From Pseudochelatococcus lubricantis (lineage in GTDB: Bacteria; Pseudomonadota; Alphaproteobacteria; Rhizobiales; Beijerinckiaceae), in assembly GCF_042432495.1 (NCBI RefSeq), contig NZ_JBHLXC010000002.1, forward strand, positions 682,001 through 746,000: a stretch of 64,000 nucleotides of DNA. The letters run 5' to 3'. A program made the translations under genes and the position numbers. The notes under the pieces were generated by a model. It made no database searches. It had not been told where the DNA came from and was given only the letters and a program-made list of their open reading frames with translations. Numbering within the stretch: position 1 is the stretch's first letter; every line of letters starts with the position of its first letter. Below, piece after piece: positions 16,538 to 25,295 of this stretch.

Positions 16538-17826
16538 ACAATCACCTCACGCACGGTCTGCTCGCCCACCTCGAAAATCCGCTTGTAGCGCTCGATTTCC
16601 TCCGGCGGTCCGAGCGCCTTGGCGGGGTTGTCCGACAGCTTGACGGTCGGCCGGCCGTTGGCCGACACCACCTTGCAGACGATGGAGAAGGGATCGAGCA
16701 GGGCATCGGGCGCGAAGCCGCGGAAATCGTTGGTCAGCAGTGTGCCCCAGCCGAAGGCGAAGCGCACGCGCCCCCGGAAGTGGGCATGGATCTGCTGGAT
16801 CACCGGCACGTCGAGCGCGTCGGAAAAGACGATCAGCTTGTCCCGTGGGTCGGCGCCGCGTGCCTGCCACCAGGCGATGGCCTCTTCGCCGCCCTTGATG
16901 GGGTCCTTGGAATCGATGCGGATGCCCGTCCATGTCGACAGCCACGGCGGCGCGTTCCGCAGGAAGCCCGTCGTGCCGTAGGTGTCGGGCAGGATGACGA
17001 GCAGATTGCCGTCGTAGTCCTCCTGCCAGTCGTTCAGCACCTGATAGGGCGCCTGCCGCAGCTTCTCGTCGTCGGACGCGAGGGCGGCGTAGACCATCGG
17101 CAGCTCGTGCGCGTTGGTGCCGACGGCTTCCACCTCGCGCCGCAGGGCGATGAGGCAGTTCGAGGTGCCGGTGAAGGCGCCGCCGAGGCCCTCCTGCAGG
17201 GCCTGCACGCACCAGTCCTGCCACAGGAAGCCGTGCCGGCGGCGCGTGCCGAAATCGGCGATCTGGAGATCGGGGAGGGTCTTGAGTTCCTCCACCTTCT
17301 CCCACAGCCGCGCCATGGCGCGCGCATAAAGCACCTGCAGCTCGAAACGTCCCATATGCTTAAGGGAGGCGCGCGAGCGCAGTTCGGTGATGATGGCGAG
17401 CGCCGGGATTTCCCAGAACGTGGTTTCGACCCACGGCCCCTCGAAGGTCAGCTCGTACTGGCCGTCCTTCTCCTCCAGCTCGTAGGGCGGCAGGCGGAAG
17501 CTCTCCAGCCAGGCGATGAAGTCCGGCTCGAACATCTGCCGGCGGCCGTAGAACATGTTGCCGCGCAGCCAGGTCGATTCCCCGCGCGTCAGCGACAGCG
17601 TGCGCACATGATCGAGCTGCTCGCGCAGCTCCACGACGTCGATGAGGTCGGCGAGCCGCACGTGCTTCGAACGGTTGATGATGGAGAACGTGACACGCGC
17701 GTCCCGCTGGCGGCGGAAAATCATCTGCGCCATCAGCAGCTTGTAGAAATCCGTATCGAGCAGCGAGCGCACGATCGGGTCTATCTTCCAGCTATGGTTG
17801 TAGACCCGGGTGGCGATGTCCGTCAT
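16534..17826 (-). CDS. pncB: nicotinate phosphoribosyltransferase
   Basis: A 430-residue enzyme of NAD salvage that makes nicotinate mononucleotide from nicotinate and PRPP with ATP hydrolysis. Family features include LLDTDFYKLLMAQMI at the N-terminus, DFGTRRRHGFLWQDWCVQAL in the middle and FGWGTLLTNDF near residue 360; the end PVKL-type segment is RPTVKLSDNPAKALG. Length is typical of the proteobacterial form. It overlaps tal by four bases (ATGA) and argH by four, so the three are one transcript. Confidence 0.97.
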   Translation of the reverse strand: MTDIATRVYNHSWKIDPIVRSLLDTDFYKLLMAQMIFRRQRDARVTFSIINRSKHVRLADLIDVVELREQLDHVRTLSLTRGESTWLRGNMFYGRRQMFEPDFIAWLESFRLPPYELEEKDGQYELTFEGPWVETTFWEIPALAIITELRSRASLKHMGRFELQVLYARAMARLWEKVEELKTLPDLQIADFGTRRRHGFLWQDWCVQALQEGLGGAFTGTSNCLIALRREVEAVGTNAHELPMVYAALASDDEKLRQAPYQVLNDWQEDYDGNLLVILPDTYGTTGFLRNAPPWLSTWTGIRIDSKDPIKGGEEAIAWWQARGADPRDKLIVFSDALDVPVIQQIHAHFRGRVRFAFGWGTLLTNDFRGFAPDALLDPFSIVCKVVSANGRPTVKLSDNPAKALGPPEEIERYKRIFEVGEQTVREVIV

Positions 17827-18794
17827 GCGTTGCCTCCCGCGGCCAGGCGGTCGTCGACCAGCGCGCGCAGTGTGCGCAGATCCTTCACGAACGCGCGGAT
17901 GCCCTCGGCGAGCTTTTCAGTCGCCATTGCATCCTCATTGAGGGCGAAGCGGAACGCCTTCTCGTCGAGATGCAGGCGCTCGGGCGCATGGCCGGTGTCG
18001 TCCGGCGACAGGGCGCGCGGCAGCCCGCCCTCGCTCGCGGCGAGTTCATCGATGAACGCCGGGGAGATGGTGAGCCGGTCGCAGCCCGCAAGGGCCTCGA
18101 TCTCGCCGAGGTTGCGGAAGGAGGCGCCCATCACGACGGTGCCGATGCCGTGGCGCTTGTAATAGGCATAGATGGTGCGCACGGAGAATACGCCGGGATC
18201 GGTCTCGCCCGTGTAGGGGCCGCCGCCGTTCCTGACGTGCCAGTCGAGAATGCGGCCGACGAAGGGCGAGATCAGGAACACGCCCGCGTCCGCGCAGGCG
18301 GCCGCCTGCGCCAGCGAAAAGAGCAGCGTCAGGTTCGTGTCGATACCCTCGTTCTGCAGAATCTCGGCGGCACGAATGCCTTCCCACGTCGCGGCGATCT
18401 TGATGAGGATGCGCTCGCGGCCGATGCCGCGCTCCTCGTAGTCGCGGATGAACGCGCGGGCCTTGGCGACCGTCGCGTCCTTGTCGAAGGACAGGTCGGC
18501 GTCCACCTCCGTCGAGACGCGGCCCGGCACGATGCGCGCGAGTTCGGTGCCGAAGTTTACCGCGAGCCGGTCCGCCACGCGGGAGACGATCGTGTCGCGC
18601 GAGCCGCCGAGCGTGCGACCGAAGGCGAGCGCCTCGTCGACGACGGCGGCATGGCTGCCCGACTGCACCGCGCGCAGCAGCAACGTGGGGTTGGTGGTGC
18701 AGTCCTGCGGCTGAAGGCGGCGCACGGTCTCGATATCGCCGGTGTCGGCGACGACAACGGTGACGGCTTTCAACTGATCGAGTTTCGTCGGCAT
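17823..18794 (-). CDS. tal: transaldolase (TalB type)
   Basis: A 323-residue pentose-phosphate enzyme transferring a dihydroxyacetone unit between sugar phosphates. It is of the long TalB class: KLDQLKAVTVVVADTGDIETVRRLQPQDCTTNP is split across the N-terminus, and the Schiff-base lysine lies in ILIKIAATWEGIRAA near residue 133, matching Lys132 of E. coli TalB. The ATG at 18794 (MPTKLDQLK) is the family start; 210 bases of open frame upstream, which include the 19-bp repeats, are not coding. It is the first gene of tal-pncB-argH-eamA. Confidence 0.96.
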   Translation of the reverse strand: MPTKLDQLKAVTVVVADTGDIETVRRLQPQDCTTNPTLLLRAVQSGSHAAVVDEALAFGRTLGGSRDTIVSRVADRLAVNFGTELARIVPGRVSTEVDADLSFDKDATVAKARAFIRDYEERGIGRERILIKIAATWEGIRAAEILQNEGIDTNLTLLFSLAQAAACADAGVFLISPFVGRILDWHVRNGGGPYTGETDPGVFSVRTIYAYYKRHGIGTVVMGASFRNLGEIEALAGCDRLTISPAFIDELAASEGGLPRALSPDDTGHAPERLHLDEKAFRFALNEDAMATEKLAEGIRAFVKDLRTLRALVDDRLAAGGNA

Positions 18795-18901
18795 CGTCTT
18801 TCCCCAGGCTTTCCTCTCGGGCGCATCGGCCCGTTTCCCGATCCGTGCGCGGCGTTTGCCCGCGTCAGTCGTTTGGACCACGGACGTTGCGTCAGTGCAA
18901 G

Positions 18902-18958
18902 GCGCAAGTGTCCACAAAAGTCGCAAGTGTCCGCAAAAGGCGCAAGTACCCGTAAAAC
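18902..18958 (+). repeat. three 19-bp direct repeats upstream of the iron-type ABC transporter
   Basis: Three contiguous 19-base units at 18902-18920, 18921-18939 and 18940-18958, consensus GCGCAAGTGTCCGCAAAAG. Units 1 and 2 differ at two positions; unit 3 has more changes. They sit in the 319-base divergent gap between tal and the binding-protein gene (18795-19113), about 155 bases before the latter. That gap has no other recognisable feature. Confidence 0.85.
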
Positions 18959-19113
18959 GGGCCGAACCCGCCCCGGCGGGATGGTCCCGCGCCCCGTGCG
19001 TCATATCAGCGTCACGGCGGAAGTCTAGGCAACAGGTTCATCATTTTCGACGGTCCGCGCGACGGCGGATCCGTCGTCCGGTCCGTCTCCGTCCCGTTCA
19101 GGAGCGCTGTTCC

Positions 19114-20094
19114 ATGAAACGTATCCTCGCCGCCATTCTCGCCACGACCCTTGCGCCGGCAGCCGCTCTCGCCGCCGATGTGTCCGGCAAGCTCGTGCTC
19201 TATACCAGCCAGCCCAACACCGACGCGCAGCAGACCATCGATGCGTTCAAGGCGAAGCATCCTGCCGTGGACATCAGCTTTGTGCGCGACGGCACGCCGC
19301 CGCTGCTCGCGAAGCTGCGCGCCGAGTTCGAGGCCGGCCAGCCGCAGCCCGACGTGCTACTGATCGCCGACAGCGTCACCATGGAAGGGCTCAAGAAGGA
19401 AGGCCGTCTGGCCGCCCACGAGGGCGCGGACGTTTCCGCCTACCCGGCCGGCACGCACGACCCGCAGAAGTACTGGTTCTCGACGAAGCTGATCACCACC
19501 GGCATCACGTACAATACCAAGGCCGGCTTCAAGCCGCAGTCGTGGGAAGATCTGACGAAGCCGGAGGTCAAGGGCCAGCTCACCATGCCGAGCCCGCTGT
19601 CGTCAGGCGCTGCCCTCATCCACGCCGCCACCCTCACCGGGAACCTGCCGGAAGGCTGGGGCTACTATGAGGCGCTGAAGAAGAACGACGCGATTGCCGG
19701 CGGCGGCAACGGCGCCGTGCTCAAGTCGGTCGCCGGCGGCGAGAAGCTCTACGGCGTGATCGTCGACTACATGCCGATCCGCGAGAAGGCCAAGGGCGCG
19801 CCGGTCGAGTTCGTGTTCCCGACGGAAGGCGTCTCCGCCGTCACCGAGCCGGTCGCTATCCTGAAGACGACGAAGAACCCCGATGCCGCGAAGGCTTTCG
19901 TCGACTTCATCCTCTCGAAGGACGGCCAGGAACTCGCCAGCAAGCAGGGCTACCTGCCGGCGCATCCGGAAGTCGCTCCGCCGGAAGGCTTCCCCGACCG
20001 CAGCAAGATCAAGGTGCTGAGCTTCGACGCCGCGAAGGCGCTTGAGGACGAGGCGAAGAACAAGAAGGCGTTCGCCGACATTTTCGGCCAGTGA
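19114..20094 (+). CDS. periplasmic substrate-binding protein of a ferric-iron-type ABC transporter
   Basis: A 326-residue protein with a standard signal peptide (MKRILAAILATTLAPAAALA) and a family 1-type periplasmic fold. The N-terminal strand LVLYTSQPNTDAQQTIDAF, ISFVRDGTPPLLAKLRAE and the C-terminal NPDAAKAFVDFILSKDGQELA are characteristic of FbpA/AfuA-like ferric or phosphonate/thiamine-type binding proteins. Several Tyr residues that could bind iron are present (VDYMPIRE), but no ligand can be proved. The ATG follows AGGAGCG at a good distance. The permease gene begins 12 bases after the stop. Confidence 0.85.
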   Translation: MKRILAAILATTLAPAAALAADVSGKLVLYTSQPNTDAQQTIDAFKAKHPAVDISFVRDGTPPLLAKLRAEFEAGQPQPDVLLIADSVTMEGLKKEGRLAAHEGADVSAYPAGTHDPQKYWFSTKLITTGITYNTKAGFKPQSWEDLTKPEVKGQLTMPSPLSSGAALIHAATLTGNLPEGWGYYEALKKNDAIAGGGNGAVLKSVAGGEKLYGVIVDYMPIREKAKGAPVEFVFPTEGVSAVTEPVAILKTTKNPDAAKAFVDFILSKDGQELASKQGYLPAHPEVAPPEGFPDRSKIKVLSFDAAKALEDEAKNKKAFADIFGQ

Positions 20095-20106
20095 CCGACG
20101 GTCTGA

Positions 20107-21843
20107 ATGACGGACGTCATCCGTGAACGGATAGCCGACAAGGGCGACGCGGCACGGCCGCGCCGCCTGCCGGATGGATGGTGGGTGCTGGTGCTGCTGG
20201 CGGCGGCCGTTCTGCTGTTCGCCGCGCTGCCGTTCGGGCGGCTGGTGCTTGCGGCGGTTGCTCCCGGCGGGGCGTTCGATCTCGCGCCGGCGCTGGCCGA
20301 GATCGGCGGGCGGACGGCGCTTAGGGCGACGTGGCACAGTCTCGAAACCGGCGTGGTTTCCGCGTTTCTCGCGCTGGCGCTCGGCACGGGCATGGCCTTG
20401 GCGCTGACCTTGACGGACGTGCGGGGCAAGCGCGTCATCGCGTTCTGTTTCCTGCTGTCGATGATGATCGCGCCGCAGGTGGTGGCACTCGCCTATTTCA
20501 CGCTGGCCGGCCCGTCGTCGCCGCTGCTGAACGCCTTCGGCCTCGCGCCGCCGCCCGGCAGCGACAATCCGCTGATGAGCCGGGAAGGCATCATCGCCGT
20601 GCTCGCGCTGCACCACGCGCCACTGGTGTTCGTCACCATGCGCGCGGGGCTGCGTACCGTCCCGGCCGATCTTGCCGAGGCGGCACTGGTGGCGGGCGCA
20701 CGTCCGCTGCGGGTGTTGCGCACCGTGATCCTGCCGCTGCTGCGGCCCTATTTCGTGGCCTCCGCCGCGCTCGCCTTCGTGGCGGCGGTGGGCAACTTCG
20801 GCATTCCCGCGCTGCTCGGCGTGCCGGTGAATTACTTGACCTTGCCGACGCTGATCTATCGCCGCATGGTGAGCTTCGGCCCTTCCGTCATTGCGGACGC
20901 GGCGGCGCTGTCCGTGCTGGTGGCATTTATCGCCGGCTCGGGCGTTCTTCTGGGCGCCTGGATGCTGGGCGGCCGGTCGGCGCGCTTCAGCCGTGGCAGG
21001 GCCATCGGTGTGGTGTGGTCTCTGAAGCGCCGTGCGCTTGTGGAAGCTGTGCTTTGGCTCGTGGTCGCCGTGGTGTTGGCCCTGCCGCTCACCGCCCTGC
21101 TCGCTTCCGCGCTCGTGCCTTCCTATGGGGTGCCGCTGTCGTGGGCGACGGCGACGCTCGATAATTTCGTGGAAGTCCTTGTCCGTCAGGATGTTACGGT
21201 TCGCGCCTTCCGCAACTCCTTCCTGTTTGCGCTCGCGGCCTCCGTGCTGCTGGCGTTGGGCGCGGTGCCGCTGGCCTATGCGCTTGACCGGCGGTCCGGC
21301 CGGTTTCGCGGCGCGCTGGAACTGGTGCTGGAAATTCCCTATGCGCTGCCCGGCGTCGTGCTGGCAATCGCCTGCATCCTGCTGTTCCTGAAGCCTTTGC
21401 CGCTTATCGGCGTCAGCATCTACGGCACGCCGTTCATCATCCTGTTCGCCTATATGGCGCGCTTCCTGCCGGTGGCGCTGAAGGCGCCGGGCGCGGCGGT
21501 GGCGCAATTGCCCGTCGAGCTGGAGGAAGCGGCGCGCGCCTGTGGCGCCGGGTTCTCGCGCCGGTTGCGCAGCATTGTGCTGCCCATCGTGCTGCCGGCG
21601 GCGATGGCCGGCGGCCTGATGGTTTTCCTCATTGCCTTCAATGAATTGACGGTGTCGGCGCTGCTGTGGTCATCCGGCACGGAGACGATTGGCGTGGCGC
21701 TGTTCAGCCTTGAGGAAGCCGGTTTCGCCTCGCCCGCCGCCGCCGTGGCGCTGACGGCGGTGGTGGCTGTGGCGGTGATCATGGGGCTGCTCGACGTCAG
21801 CGCCCGCCGCCTGCCGCCGGGGATTCTGCCGTGGCGGGAATGA
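20107..21843 (+). CDS. ABC transporter permease, fused two-module form (FbpB/ThiP-like)
   Basis: A 578-residue inner-membrane protein made of two tandem permease modules of about six helices each. Two EAA loops that contact the ATPase are visible: EAALVAGARPLRVLRTVILPLLRP near residue 195 and EEAARACGAGFSRRLRSIVLPIVLP near residue 475. This is the form of ferric iron (FbpB/SfuB) and thiamine (ThiP) transporters, working as a single polypeptide. It is coupled to the binding protein upstream. Its last 47 bases overlap the convergent ATPase gene. Confidence 0.88.
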   Translation: MTDVIRERIADKGDAARPRRLPDGWWVLVLLAAAVLLFAALPFGRLVLAAVAPGGAFDLAPALAEIGGRTALRATWHSLETGVVSAFLALALGTGMALALTLTDVRGKRVIAFCFLLSMMIAPQVVALAYFTLAGPSSPLLNAFGLAPPPGSDNPLMSREGIIAVLALHHAPLVFVTMRAGLRTVPADLAEAALVAGARPLRVLRTVILPLLRPYFVASAALAFVAAVGNFGIPALLGVPVNYLTLPTLIYRRMVSFGPSVIADAAALSVLVAFIAGSGVLLGAWMLGGRSARFSRGRAIGVVWSLKRRALVEAVLWLVVAVVLALPLTALLASALVPSYGVPLSWATATLDNFVEVLVRQDVTVRAFRNSFLFALAASVLLALGAVPLAYALDRRSGRFRGALELVLEIPYALPGVVLAIACILLFLKPLPLIGVSIYGTPFIILFAYMARFLPVALKAPGAAVAQLPVELEEAARACGAGFSRRLRSIVLPIVLPAAMAGGLMVFLIAFNELTVSALLWSSGTETIGVALFSLEEAGFASPAAAVALTAVVAVAVIMGLLDVSARRLPPGILPWRE

Positions 21844-22864
21844 CCCAGCCGTCGTGGATGGTCAGCCCGAGGGCGGTGCCGGGCGCGGGGGCGGACGGGA
21901 GATGGAGTTGCAGCTGCTGGCCGTCCGCCAGCTCCGCCGTCACCGTGTGGAACGCGCCCTTGTAGATCGTCGACAGGACGCACGCTTCGAAAGCGTTTCC
22001 GATGCCGACCGCCTCCGGCCGCACCAGCACATGCACGGGGCCGGCGCTGACGCCGGCGTGGGCGCGGAAAACCGGCGCGCGGCCGGCAAGCCGCACCCGG
22101 ACCTTGCCGCCGGCAGGAGGCGCCTCGGCCACGGCGTCGACGATCGCGCCCTCGCCGACGAACTTCGCCACCGAGATGTTCGCCGGCTCGCTATACACAA
22201 CCTCGGGCGCCGCCCGCTGCGACAGGCGGCCGCGATCCAGCACCGCGACGTCCGTGGCGAGCGCCAGTGCCTCCGCCTGGTCGTGGGTGACGTAGATGAA
22301 GGTGCGGCCGGTGTCGCGGTGCAGGCGGCGGAACTCCTCCAGCATGGCGGCGCGCAGGTGGATGTCGAGATTGGCGAGCGGCTCATCGCACAGGATGACC
22401 GGTGCATCCTGCACCAGCGCCCGGGCGAGTGCCACGCGCTGGCGCTGGCCGCCCGAAAGCGCCTCCGGCCGGCGCGCGGCGAGCCCGGCGAGGCCGACCG
22501 CTTCGAGCGCTTCGCCGACGCGCCGGGCCATTTCGCCCTGCCGCACGCCGGCGACCGACAGCGGAAAGGCGATGTTCTCCGCCACGCTCATATGCGGCCA
22601 CAGGGCATAGGACTGGAATACCATCGCCACCTGCCGGTCCTCCGGCGGCACGTGCAGGCCGGGGCCGGCGACGGTGCGGCCGTTGAAGGCGATGGTGCCG
22701 GACGATACTTTCTCGAAGCCGGCGATCAGCCGCAGCAGCGTCGTTTTGCCGCAGCCCGAGGGTCCGAGCAGCGCCAGGAAGGCGCCGTCCGCCACCGTGA
22801 GGCTCACGTCGTCGAGCGCGACGACGGCGTCGTAGCGACGACTGACGTGCGACAGTTCAAGCAT
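21797..22864 (-). CDS. ABC transporter ATPase of the iron/polyamine/thiamine group
   Basis: A 355-residue ATPase with a complete set of motifs: Walker A GPSGCGKTT near residue 34, Q-loop in MVFQSYALWPH, signature LSGGQRQRVALARAL, Walker B ILCDEPLANLD and switch THDQAEAL. A TOBE domain occupies the last 110 residues, as in FbpC/PotA/UgpC. It lies on the opposite strand, tail to tail with the permease gene, and is the obvious partner, so the transporter's genes are divided between two transcripts. Substrate is inferred only from the binding protein. Confidence 0.9.
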   Translation of the reverse strand: MLELSHVSRRYDAVVALDDVSLTVADGAFLALLGPSGCGKTTLLRLIAGFEKVSSGTIAFNGRTVAGPGLHVPPEDRQVAMVFQSYALWPHMSVAENIAFPLSVAGVRQGEMARRVGEALEAVGLAGLAARRPEALSGGQRQRVALARALVQDAPVILCDEPLANLDIHLRAAMLEEFRRLHRDTGRTFIYVTHDQAEALALATDVAVLDRGRLSQRAAPEVVYSEPANISVAKFVGEGAIVDAVAEAPPAGGKVRVRLAGRAPVFRAHAGVSAGPVHVLVRPEAVGIGNAFEACVLSTIYKGAFHTVTAELADGQQLQLHLPSAPAPGTALGLTIHDGWVIPATAESPAAGGGR

Positions 22865-23154
22865 GGGCGAGTTCAGGCATGAGAAAATCGGGATATGCGG
22901 GGAGTTCAGGCGTCATCGGATACGGCGGCGATCATCCGTTGGTCGGACGACAGGCGAACGTCGTCCACATCGCCCCTCTCTGCGCCTTCCGCGTGACGTT
23001 TTCGTGAAAGCGTCGTGCGGCAACCCGCAATTCTGGAAATGTTACATCTTGGTAAGTGTTGCATTCCTTCTACAGTATCCGCGCCCGGCACAGGCTAGGG
23101 TACGTGCGTTGGGCGTGCATCGGGCGCGCTTGTACCGGAAGAAGCGCCACGGGA

Positions 23155-24459
23155 ATGGTCACGCGCCCTCAAACATCCCCGCTCGACCCCGCCGCCGATG
23201 CGGCGGCGCTGCTGCGCCGTCTCGGCTTCGCGCTGCTGGTCGTCGTGCTGCCCGTTGCAACATTCCTGTCCCGCAGGGCGACCATCGTGCTGGCGCCCAT
23301 CGGTGTGGCGCTGCTGATTCTGTCGAGCGTCATCGAGGCGCCTCCGCGCGGCCTCGCGCGGGTGTTCGCCGCCCTGGCAAGGAGCCCCGCGGGCATTGCC
23401 GGCATCCTGTTGCTGGTGTGGTCGGCGCTGTCGGTCTTCTGGTCGCCGGATCGCGGGGAGGCGGGCGACAAGCTGTTCAACATCGTGCAGGCTGTCCTGC
23501 TCGCGCTGCTCGGCGTCACCACCCTGCCCGAGCGCGTCCGGGCCTCGAACCTTTATCTGACCGGCATCGGCGCCGCGCTGGCCGCGCTGTTGGCGCTGGC
23601 GCTGCTGGCCACGCGCTCGCGCGATGCGCTGCTGAACGATACGGCGATCTTCGAACGCGGCCTCACGGCGCTCGCCCTTGTCGTGTGGCCGGCCATCGCC
23701 TGGCTCGAATCGCGCAGCCGCAGGGGGCTTGCGGCGGCACTCGGCGCGGCGACGGCGGCCGCGCTCGTGGCGGCCCGCGTCTGGACGCCGCTGATCGGTT
23801 TCGCGGTCGCGGCGGCGATCTACGGCCTGACGGCCTGGCGTCCGGTTGCAGGCAACCGGGTCACGGCCTGGGGAACGGCGGGCATCCTGCTCGGCGCGCC
23901 GCTGTTCGCGGTGTTGCTGTCGCCGGCGGTCGCGCTGCTGTTCGTCGAGGGCAGCGTGGTGCGCGAGGCAATCGCGGCGTGGCATGCGCTCGTGTTGGCC
24001 GCGCCCGGCAGTTTCCTCATCGGTCATGGGCTCGACACGGCGCTGGCGGCGCGCGTGGCCGGCACGATTCCGGCCGCGACCCCTTACGGCTTTCCGTTCG
24101 AGATCTGGTACGAACTCGGCGCGGTGGGCGCCGCGCTGGCGGCGCTGGTGCTCTATTTCGTGGTGCGGCGGCTCGACGAGACGTCGGCAGGGCCGGCTGG
24201 TTCCGGGCAGCTCGTGCCGGGTCTGACGGCCGCCGTCGCGTCGGCTTTCACGCTGTCGGTGCTTGGCGTGGGCATGGCGTTTCCGTGGTGGATGACGACG
24301 CTTGCCGTCGTCGTCATTTCCTTCGCCGCCATCACCCGGGGCCAGTTCCGCACCCGCCGCCCCAAGGCGGGCGCGAAGCCGGCGGGGGAAAGCCCGTCGC
24401 CCGCCTCCGCCCAGGCCCAGGCGCGGGCCACCGGAACGGCAGGATACAAGGGATCGTGA
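23155..24459 (+). CDS. O-antigen ligase-like polytopic membrane protein
   Basis: A 434-residue protein with about ten hydrophobic segments. The pattern FLIGHGLDTALA followed by PFEIWYELGAVGAALAALVL resembles the periplasmic-loop and helix of the Wzy_C/WaaL (O-antigen ligase) family, which has a G-x-G loop and an 'E-L-G' helix. The likely role is joining a polymer or sugar to a lipid carrier in the envelope, but no polysaccharide genes are nearby. The C-terminus is Ala/Pro-rich. ATG 23155 is chosen; an in-frame start at 23056 would add an unlikely Arg/Cys-rich leader. It diverges from the ABC ATPase across 290 bases and is followed after four bases by the GST gene. Confidence 0.65.
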   Translation: MVTRPQTSPLDPAADAAALLRRLGFALLVVVLPVATFLSRRATIVLAPIGVALLILSSVIEAPPRGLARVFAALARSPAGIAGILLLVWSALSVFWSPDRGEAGDKLFNIVQAVLLALLGVTTLPERVRASNLYLTGIGAALAALLALALLATRSRDALLNDTAIFERGLTALALVVWPAIAWLESRSRRGLAAALGAATAAALVAARVWTPLIGFAVAAAIYGLTAWRPVAGNRVTAWGTAGILLGAPLFAVLLSPAVALLFVEGSVVREAIAAWHALVLAAPGSFLIGHGLDTALAARVAGTIPAATPYGFPFEIWYELGAVGAALAALVLYFVVRRLDETSAGPAGSGQLVPGLTAAVASAFTLSVLGVGMAFPWWMTTLAVVVISFAAITRGQFRTRRPKAGAKPAGESPSPASAQAQARATGTAGYKGS

Positions 24460-24463
24460 TCGC

Positions 24464-25108
24464 ATGCTGACCATCTGGGGACGGAAAAACTCATCCAACG
24501 TGCAGGCCCTGATGTGGTGCGTCGGGGAACTCGGCCTGCCTTACGAGCGGCACGATGTCGGCCATCGCTACGGCGGCAACGACACGGCGGAATTTCTCGC
24601 CATGAACCCCAACGGCACCGTGCCCGTCCTGCGCGACGGCGACAGCGAGCCGTTGTGGGAAACCGGCGCCATCCTGCGCTATCTGGCCGGCCGCTACGGC
24701 AGCGCGCCGTTCTGGCCTGCCGAGGGGTTGGCGCGGGCGCGGGTCGACAAATGGGCCGAATGGGCGAAGATCAACGTCACGCTGGCGTTTTCAGGGCCCA
24801 TTTTCTCGCGGGTGGTGCGGACGGCTCCGTCGAAGCAGGATCCCGCCGCCATCGCCCAGGCCATCGTCGCGCTCGACAGACTGCTCGACATCGCCGAGGC
24901 GCAACTCTCCCGCGGCGCCTTCCTTGCCGGAGACCACTTCACGCTGGCGGATATCCAGCTCGGCCATGTCCTGTACCGCTATTTCGATATCCCGATCGAG
25001 CGGCAGGACCGCCCGGTGCTGCGCCGCTATTACGACACGCTCACGACGCGACCCGCATTCCGCGAGCATGTCATGGTCTCCTACGAAGAGCTGCGCGTGA
25101 CGGATTGA
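24464..25108 (+). CDS. glutathione S-transferase family protein
   Basis: A 214-residue two-domain GST. The thioredoxin-like N-terminus starts MLTIWGRKNSSNVQALMW, with Ser/Asn at the catalytic position. NPNGTVPVLRDGD carries the cis-Pro, and EPLWETGAILRYLAG is the glutathione gamma-glutamyl contact. The helical C-terminal domain contains FLAGDHFTLADIQLG. The substrate is unknown. The start lies four bases after the stop of the upstream membrane-protein gene, so they are probably cotranscribed. Confidence 0.93.
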   Translation: MLTIWGRKNSSNVQALMWCVGELGLPYERHDVGHRYGGNDTAEFLAMNPNGTVPVLRDGDSEPLWETGAILRYLAGRYGSAPFWPAEGLARARVDKWAEWAKINVTLAFSGPIFSRVVRTAPSKQDPAAIAQAIVALDRLLDIAEAQLSRGAFLAGDHFTLADIQLGHVLYRYFDIPIERQDRPVLRRYYDTLTTRPAFREHVMVSYEELRVTD

Positions 25109-25295
25109 GCCGGGCTGCGGCGAGACGCCGCGTCGTCCACAGGCCGGCATCCGCATTTCGGGCGGCGCGCTCTGGAGCATTCGCGTACAAGATGCTATCC
25201 AGCGTCCCTCGAGGCCTTGCATCCAACACAGGCCGGGCGGGCTGGCGGGCAAGGCCGCGCAAGTTGTCCTGCCCCGGCGCTCGCGGAGATTGTTC

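Noticed and set aside
18902..18958. The 19-bp repeats as a CRISPR array
   Set aside because: No spacers: the units are contiguous, and no cas genes are present.
18795..19004. Upstream extension of tal encoding a Cys/Trp-rich leader
   Set aside because: The apparent peptide is the reverse reading of the 19-bp repeats; transaldolase starts at MPTKLDQLK.
22863..24498. Long frames overlapping the O-antigen-ligase-like gene (535 codons plus, 467 codons minus)
   Set aside because: Arg/Ala/Gly-rich shadow translations; the 434-residue frame with regular hydrophobic helices is the real one.
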